DNA of 20,166 nucleotides from UBA4416 sp031539425 (lineage in GTDB: Bacteria > Bacteroidota > Bacteroidia > B-17B0 > Aurantibacillaceae). Below the pieces are notes generated by a model, which saw only the letters and a program-made list of their open reading frames with translations, made no database searches and was not told the DNA's origin. Below, in pieces: positions 15,329 to 20,166 of the stretch. The stretch lies in the NCBI GenBank assembly GCA_031539425.1, contig JAVKLI010000092.1:1-20166 (forward strand), given 5' to 3'. Both the position numbers and the translations under genes were made by a program. Position 1 is the stretch's first letter. Every line of letters starts with the position of its first letter.

Positions 15329-17140
15329 TTATTGTGCTGCTAATGATTTACCCATACGTTTTCTTTCGTTTTCATCTAAGTAAATTTTACGAAGTCGGAT
15401 GAAAGTGGGCGTAATTTCTACATATTCATCATTTTGAATATATTCCATAGCTTCTTCTAAGCTAAATTTAATTTTAGGAACAATGCGCATTTTATCATCG
15501 CTACCTGATGCGCGCATATTGGTTAATTGTTTTTCTGTGCAAATATTTACAACCAAGTCATCTGGGCGAATGTGTTCGCCAATAATCATACCAGGATAAA
15601 TATCTTCACCAGCTTCAACAAAAAACTTCCCTCTATCTTGTAATTTATCAATAGAGTAGGCTACGGCACTACCTTTATCTTTACTTATTAAAACGCCTGC
15701 AATTCTACTTGGTATAGCTCCCTTCCATGGTTCGTAAGATTTGAAACGATGTGCCATTATTGCCTCTCCAGCTGTTGCTGTTAATACATTGTTTCTTAAA
15801 CCTATAATACCTCTTGATGGAATTTCAAATTCAATATGTGTTAAATCACCTTTAGCCTCCATTATTAATAAATTTCCTTTGCGTTGGGTAACTAAATCAA
15901 TTACCTTACTTGCAGATTCTTGCGGAACGTCTACTGTAAGTACTTCTACAGGTTCACATTTTTGTCCGTCAATTTCTTTTATAATAACTTGTGGCTGACC
16001 TAATTGAAGCTCGTAGCCTTCGCGGCGCATGGTTTCTACTAATACAGATAAGTGTAAAATGCCTCTTCCATACACTAAATATGAATCTGGCGATGAGGTT
16101 TCTTCTACACGCATGGCTAAGTTTTTTTCTAGCTCTTTGTATAATCTATCTCTCAAGTGTCTTGATGTAACAAACTTTCCGTCTTTACCGTAAAATGGCG
16201 AGTTGTTTATGGTAAACAACATACTCATGGTTGGTTCGTCAATTTTCATGTTTGGTAGCGCTTCTGGTTTTTCAAAATCTGAAACGGTATCTCCAATTTC
16301 AAAGCCTTCAATTCCTGTAAATGCGCATATATCACCTGTTTGCGCTTCGGTTACTTTTACTTTACCTAAACCATCAAATATGTAAAGATCTTTTATTCTT
16401 GATTTTTGGATGCTGCCATCTCGTTTTACAACCGATACTGGCATATTTTCTTTAATAGTACCTCTATATAATCTGCCTATAGCAATACGACCAATAAATG
16501 TAGAATAATCTAACGAAGTAATTTGAATTTGTAAAGTACCTTGTCTGTTAGGTGCTGTAGGAATATTTTTAATAATAATGTCTAACAAATAGGTAATGTC
16601 AGTTTGCGGATTTTTATAATCTTCTCCCATCCATCCTTGTTTGCTAGATCCATATACGGTAGGAAAGTCTAATTGATCTTCTGTAGCTTCTAAGTTAAAG
16701 AATAAATCAAATACTTGGTCGTGTACCTCTTCTGGACGGCAATTTGACTTATCAACTTTATTAATTACCACTATGGCTTTTTTACCAGCGGCAATTGCTT
16801 TTTGAGTAACAAAGCGGGTTTGAGGCATGGGGCCTTCAAAGGCATCTACTAACAAAATAACACCATCGGCCATATTGAGGGTTCGCTCTACTTCGCCTCC
16901 AAAATCGGCGTGGCCGGGGGTATCTATAATATTTATTTTGGTGTCTTTATATCTAACTGAAACGTTTTTTGCTAAAATGGTAATACCCCTTTCGCGCTCT
17001 AAGTCATTGTTATCTAATATTAATTCGCCTGTAGCTTGATTTTCTCTAAACAAATTACATTGGTGTAATATTTTATCTACTAAGGTTGTTTTTCCGTGAT
17101 CAACGTGTGCAATAATGGCAATGTTTCTAATTTCTAACAT
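15329..17140 (-). CDS. typA: Ribosome-associated GTPase TypA/BipA
   Basis: TypA is a translational GTPase of the EF-G-like family that binds the ribosome and affects 50S assembly and stress growth. From the chosen start it has 603 residues, close to the E. coli protein. G1 is AHVDHGKTT (11-19), followed by ERERGITI (G2), DTPGHADF (G3), NKVD (G4), and the TypA-specific C-terminal region with ARVEET-like AMRVEETSSPD, EIPSRGIIGLRN and RKIYLDENERKRMGKS. I use ATG at 17140, not the longer frame to 17191, because the promoter -7 box lies at 17160-17167, inside the longer version, and homologues start just before IRNIAIIAHVDHGK. The lipoprotein and TPR genes follow on the same strand. Confidence 0.97.
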   Translation of the reverse strand: MLEIRNIAIIAHVDHGKTTLVDKILHQCNLFRENQATGELILDNNDLERERGITILAKNVSVRYKDTKINIIDTPGHADFGGEVERTLNMADGVILLVDAFEGPMPQTRFVTQKAIAAGKKAIVVINKVDKSNCRPEEVHDQVFDLFFNLEATEDQLDFPTVYGSSKQGWMGEDYKNPQTDITYLLDIIIKNIPTAPNRQGTLQIQITSLDYSTFIGRIAIGRLYRGTIKENMPVSVVKRDGSIQKSRIKDLYIFDGLGKVKVTEAQTGDICAFTGIEGFEIGDTVSDFEKPEALPNMKIDEPTMSMLFTINNSPFYGKDGKFVTSRHLRDRLYKELEKNLAMRVEETSSPDSYLVYGRGILHLSVLVETMRREGYELQLGQPQVIIKEIDGQKCEPVEVLTVDVPQESASKVIDLVTQRKGNLLIMEAKGDLTHIEFEIPSRGIIGLRNNVLTATAGEAIMAHRFKSYEPWKGAIPSRIAGVLISKDKGSAVAYSIDKLQDRGKFFVEAGEDIYPGMIIGEHIRPDDLVVNICTEKQLTNMRASGSDDKMRIVPKIKFSLEEAMEYIQNDEYVEITPTFIRLRKIYLDENERKRMGKSLAAQ

Positions 17141-17159
17141 AGGTATTTTTTTGAGGGCG

Positions 17160-17188
17160 CAAAGGTAATAAAATATTAAAGTGGCCAA
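17160..17188 (-). promoter_or_regulatory. Bacteroidota-type promoter of typA
   Basis: On the minus strand TTG (17186-17188) is followed after 18 nt by TACCTTTG (17160-17167), a full match to TAnnTTTG. Nineteen nt separate it from the typA ATG. Spacing and leader length match the comA promoter. Confidence 0.65.
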
Positions 17189-17259
17189 CAATATAAGCTA
17201 CTCTATTATTGGATTTAATGTTTGTTGTTATATTTTGTTTGGGTAGTAAAGGTAATAAA
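17161..17259 (-). repeat. Direct repeat of a promoter-like 12-mer upstream of typA
   Basis: AAAGGTAATAAA on the plus strand occurs exactly at 17161-17172 (within the typA -7 box) and again at 17248-17259. On the minus strand the second copy reads TACCTTTA at its core, with a TTG 20 nt upstream at 17275-17277, so it could be a second, weaker promoter. The rest of the 143-bp typA-ispG gap shows no clear terminator for ispG. Confidence 0.4.
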
Positions 17260-17283
17260 GCTGTGTTTGTTATACAAAAAGGG

Positions 17284-19239
17284 TTAATTTCTATTTACCC
17301 AATCACCATTTTCTTTAATTAAATTAATTAGTTCGTTAACAGCTTGTGAGGGCGGCACATTCTTTTTTACTACGGTTTTGCCTTTGTATAAAGATATTTT
17401 ATCAACACCTACACCCACGTAGCCATAATCTGCATCGGCCATTTCGCCTGGTCCGTTTACGATGCAGCCCATAATGCCAATTTTAATGCCTTTTAAATGA
17501 TCGGTAACGGCTCTAATTTTTTGTGTGGTTTCTTGTAAGTCAAACAGGGTGCGGCCGCAGCTTGGGCACGATATGTACTCCGTTTTACTAATGCGGCTGC
17601 GTGTGGCTTGTAGTATACCAAAGGCTGTTTTGTTTACTGTATTTATTGGTAGATAGGATTGTTGGTTTATCCATAAGCCATCTATTAAGCCATCTAATAA
17701 TAAGGAGCCTAAGGTTGATGATGAACTTAATTGAAACTCTAATTCTGATGTTTGATGTATTGTTTCTTTAATAATAACTGGTGCTATAACGTTATGTTGC
17801 TTTAACGTATTGATATTGCTTCGCATTTGGAGGATGCTTGTTTCATTATCTAATTCTAAAACCAATACGGCATTTGAGTGTTTTTTAAGTTTAGAGATAA
17901 TCTCAGGGCTGAACGAATTAGAAGTGAGTTGTACAAAAAATAATTCTGATAGCTGTGCGTCTTTTAATAAAAATTCAGATTGATTTAAAATAGGATATTG
18001 TCTTATGGGGGTTTTAATATTTTTCCAAGTGTTGTAATTGTATATCAAGCCTAAAGTGCCTGGTATTTCAAAGGATACTTGGTTATTTTCTACAAACACA
18101 TAATCGCAGGCCACATCGGCAATGTTCCATTTATCTAACGGCACAGAGTATTGATAACCTAAGCTAAATAAGTTGCTTGCTGCTATTTTGGAAAGATGGC
18201 TCAAATCGCCTACCACTCGTGGCACTTGTTGATTACCGATATTGAGTATTGCAGCTGTTTTTTGACGCTCTGGCTCGTAAGGATTATAGCATAAATTAAT
18301 TGTTTCTTGTTGTTGGGTATTTTGAATTTGATTTTTTTTATTGTGCCATGCGTTATATTGTTTTACTAACTCAATAGCCACAGGCATTTCAAACTCTGGC
18401 TCTTCGGTAAGAGAAACACGTACGGTATCACCCAACCCATCTTGTAGTAATGCACCTATACCTACGGCTGATTTAATGCGTCCATCTTCGCCATCACCAG
18501 CTTCGGTAACGCCTAAGTGTAATGGATAAATGAGGCTATTGTTTTCTATTAGTTGTTGCACTAGTAATCTATAAGAGGCCACCATTACCTTTGTGTTGCT
18601 GGCTTTCATAGATAGTACTATGTTGTGATAGTTTTCATCTTCACATATTTTAATGTACTCTAAGGCTGATTGTACCATACCCAAGGGGGTATCGCCATAA
18701 CGGCTTAGTATTCTATCGCTTAAGCTGCCATGATTGGTACCAATGCGCATGGCGGTGCCGTATTCTTTACATATTTTTACTAGGGGTAAAAATTTAGCTC
18801 TAATGCGCTCAAGCTCTTGCTCGTATTCGTAATTGGTATATTCAAAGTTTTCTGATTTTTTTTTATCGGCATAATTGCCTGGATTTATACGTACTTTTTC
18901 TACAATGCGTGCGGCATATTCGGCAGCATTGGGTGTGTAATGTATATCGGCAGCTAGGGGTGTTTGGTAACCTGCTGCTCGTATTTCGTTTTTTATTACT
19001 TCTAGTTTTTTTGCTTCGTTAATGCTAGGGGCTGTTATCCGTACTAACTCACAACCAGCCTCTATCATTCGGATAGATTGTGCTACGGTGGCTTTGGTAT
19101 CCATGGTGTCGGTGGTAGTCATACTTTGCACACGTATAGGGGCTGCACTGCCAATGGTTAAATTACCACAGGTTATAAGGTTTGTTTGTAGCCTTTTATA
19201 CTCATTTATACTGGGGCAATAGGGTTTGTATGCTTTCAT
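17284..19239 (-). CDS. ispG: 4-hydroxy-3-methylbut-2-enyl diphosphate synthase, long form
   Basis: IspG (GcpE) performs the penultimate MEP-pathway step, reducing the cyclic diphosphate MEcPP to HMBPP with a [4Fe-4S] cluster. The N-terminal TIM-barrel part carries PIRVQSMTTTDTMDTKATV, GCELVRITAPS, PLAADIHY and KVRINPGNY. The C-terminal part carries the cluster ligands: CPSC (Cys at about 558 and 561) and GCIVNGPGE (Cys about 592, Glu about 599). At 651 residues it is far longer than the E. coli enzyme (about 370), with a central extra domain at roughly 290-545 as in plant, chlamydial and Bacteroidota enzymes. The ATG lies 3 bp after the cyclase-family gene, so the two are co-transcribed. Confidence 0.97.
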   Translation of the reverse strand: MKAYKPYCPSINEYKRLQTNLITCGNLTIGSAAPIRVQSMTTTDTMDTKATVAQSIRMIEAGCELVRITAPSINEAKKLEVIKNEIRAAGYQTPLAADIHYTPNAAEYAARIVEKVRINPGNYADKKKSENFEYTNYEYEQELERIRAKFLPLVKICKEYGTAMRIGTNHGSLSDRILSRYGDTPLGMVQSALEYIKICEDENYHNIVLSMKASNTKVMVASYRLLVQQLIENNSLIYPLHLGVTEAGDGEDGRIKSAVGIGALLQDGLGDTVRVSLTEEPEFEMPVAIELVKQYNAWHNKKNQIQNTQQQETINLCYNPYEPERQKTAAILNIGNQQVPRVVGDLSHLSKIAASNLFSLGYQYSVPLDKWNIADVACDYVFVENNQVSFEIPGTLGLIYNYNTWKNIKTPIRQYPILNQSEFLLKDAQLSELFFVQLTSNSFSPEIISKLKKHSNAVLVLELDNETSILQMRSNINTLKQHNVIAPVIIKETIHQTSELEFQLSSSSTLGSLLLDGLIDGLWINQQSYLPINTVNKTAFGILQATRSRISKTEYISCPSCGRTLFDLQETTQKIRAVTDHLKGIKIGIMGCIVNGPGEMADADYGYVGVGVDKISLYKGKTVVKKNVPPSQAVNELINLIKENGDWVNRN

Positions 19240-19242
19240 GGT

Positions 19243-19998
19243 TTATATAGTCATTATGTGATATAATACTGGTTTGCTAGGCGACGCGTCGTTTTCAAAA
19301 CTGGCTATTTGCAAGTTTAATAAATAAGTGCCATCCTTAATATTATTTGCAACATAAATTAACTCTGTAATGGTTTTATTAAACTGCGTGTTGTGTGGGT
19401 ATTGCCAAAAGGCTTGGTGTGCCAATAGTTTGCCGCCATCCACTTCTTTATCTACGCTTGGTAAATCTATTAGTAAATGTTTAATGCCTATGTTATTTAA
19501 GTAAGTAATAGCCTCGTGATGTATATAAGGCGGGTTGGTGTTAGAATAATTGATATGCAGCTTAGCTTCTGTATTTGGAAGGGTTCGAATAACAAGCGCT
19601 TCAACGCCATCTGTAGATGTAATTAAATTTTCTATTTGGTTTTTTTCTATTACCCAATCATCACCAATTTTGCTTGGTGTAAGGCTTATAAGTTTGCATA
19701 CAAATATAAATTGGGTAAGGCATTGGTTAATGCTAACCCATTCTTTACTAATGTGCCCCACGCATTCAGTATGGGTGCCATTGCCGTGGGGGTTAAAGGT
19801 TATGGTTCTAAAATTAACAGAGCCGCCTTGGTTTACATCACCCACCCAGGTGCCCGTACTAACGGGGGTAATTTGCATGGGGGCTACATACCAGGCACTG
19901 CTAGCATTTTCGTTATTAACCAAAGGCATTGATATATCTAATGGTTTAGATAAATCAACTTCAAATTTTTTATTGTGATGTGTAATGGCGGCTATCAT
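19243..19998 (-). CDS. Cyclase/kynurenine formamidase family metal hydrolase
   Basis: The 251-residue protein belongs to the putative cyclase family (Pfam Cyclase), metal-dependent hydrolases that include kynurenine formamidase. The metal-site region reads HGNGTHTECVGH (71-82), compared with the usual HxGTHxDxPxH: one residue longer between the first His and Gly, and Glu in place of Asp. The second conserved block is LLIDLPSVDKEVDGGKLLAH with FW after it. No signal peptide is visible. The substrate cannot be told, since no other tryptophan-degradation gene is nearby. Its ATG overlaps the stop of the upstream methyltransferase-like gene (ATGA), and ispG follows after 3 bp. Confidence 0.88.
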   Translation of the reverse strand: MIAAITHHNKKFEVDLSKPLDISMPLVNNENASSAWYVAPMQITPVSTGTWVGDVNQGGSVNFRTITFNPHGNGTHTECVGHISKEWVSINQCLTQFIFVCKLISLTPSKIGDDWVIEKNQIENLITSTDGVEALVIRTLPNTEAKLHINYSNTNPPYIHHEAITYLNNIGIKHLLIDLPSVDKEVDGGKLLAHQAFWQYPHNTQFNKTITELIYVANNIKDGTYLLNLQIASFENDASPSKPVLYHIMTI

Positions 19999-20166
19999 TT
20001 TTTAGTGGTCTTCTTTTCTTTTTTCACCTTCTCTTTTGTAAACAAATTGGCGGTATATTTTTCGTATAGTTCAAATAAAAATTCCATTCTGTTGGCTTCG
20101 CTTGTAAAGGCTTGTGGTCTATAAGCCAAGTCCACTGATTTGTCTAGCTCGTTGTGTGCTTTTACC
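19995..20166 (-). CDS. C-terminus of a probable MmeI-like (type IIL) DNA methyltransferase (partial)
   Basis: The minus strand is open from the window edge to a TGA at 19995-19997 and encodes a 56-residue tail: VKAHNELDKSVDLAYRPQAF, then SEANRMEFLFELYEKYTANL, then a Lys-rich end. The pattern of an Asp-x-x-Val-Asp-x-x-Tyr helix followed by a hydrophobic FLFELYEKY helix recalls the C-terminal end of large class I DNA methyltransferases of the MmeI/type IIL restriction-modification group in Bacteroidota. None of the methyltransferase motifs is inside the window, so this rests on memory of the tail alone. The stop overlaps the cyclase start by 4 nt. Confidence 0.55.
   Translation of the reverse strand, partial: VKAHNELDKSVDLAYRPQAFTSEANRMEFLFELYEKYTANLFTKEKVKKEKKTTKK

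Noticed and set aside
17141..17191. 17-residue N-terminal extension of TypA
   Set aside because: It would need a TTG start and would place the promoter -7 box inside the coding region; homologues begin at the ATG at 17140.
19550..19978. Plus-strand open frame of 142 codons opposite the cyclase-family gene
   Set aside because: The minus-strand reading has the conserved metal-site and DGG motifs; the plus-strand product shows none and no plausible neighbours.

Overview
The window is AT-rich chromosomal DNA from a member of the Bacteroidota. The evidence is a GldH gliding/T9SS lipoprotein, the long form of IspG with a central insert, promoters of the Bacteroidota type (TTG, about 18 nt, TAnnTTTG), and A/T-rich leaders without Shine-Dalgarno sequences. 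Most of it is ordinary housekeeping sequence, tightly packed in operons. I see no tRNA, rRNA, CRISPR array or intact mobile element.

Layout. (1) 1-3119: the tail of an unrecognised plus-strand gene, then a minus-strand operon comA (phosphosulfolactate synthase) - rhodanese - DedA membrane protein - OppC-like ABC permease, with a visible promoter at 3091-3119. (2) 3149-7486: divergent plus-strand genes gldH - sua5/tsaC - recG - pcm. (3) 7487-8236: the only large gene-poor stretch. It holds a decayed IS5-type transposase fragment, a strong terminator and an unexplained 50-codon open frame. (4) 8237-12462: minus-strand operon RND/MMPL exporter - rfbA - polyprenyl diphosphate synthase. (5) 12560-12847: a small plus-strand lipoprotein ending at a bidirectional terminator shared with the next block. 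(6) 12846-17188: minus-strand typA - lipoprotein - TPR protein, with a promoter before typA. (7) 17284-20166: minus-strand block containing the C-terminus of a probable MmeI-like DNA methyltransferase, a cyclase/kynurenine-formamidase family protein and ispG, with a 4-nt overlap and a 3-nt gap.

How the genes fit together. Isoprenoid supply appears twice (IspG of the MEP pathway; a polyprenyl diphosphate synthase), and the latter sits with an RND exporter and a sugar-nucleotide synthase, which suggests envelope lipid or glycolipid work. The comA operon pairs an enzyme that consumes sulfite with a rhodanese, a family that can release sulfite from thiosulfate. Information-processing genes are spread between (RecG, TsaC, TypA, Pcm repair).

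The most notable features are four genes whose only reasonable start is TTG (OppC-like permease, comA, sua5, TPR protein), promoters placed so close to start codons that leaders must be very short, a GldH with an abnormal lipobox, and the IS5 remnant lying between pcm and a terminator. I did not find convincing evidence of an entirely new system; the most testable candidate associations are the comA-rhodanese operon and the RND-rfbA-prenyl synthase operon.
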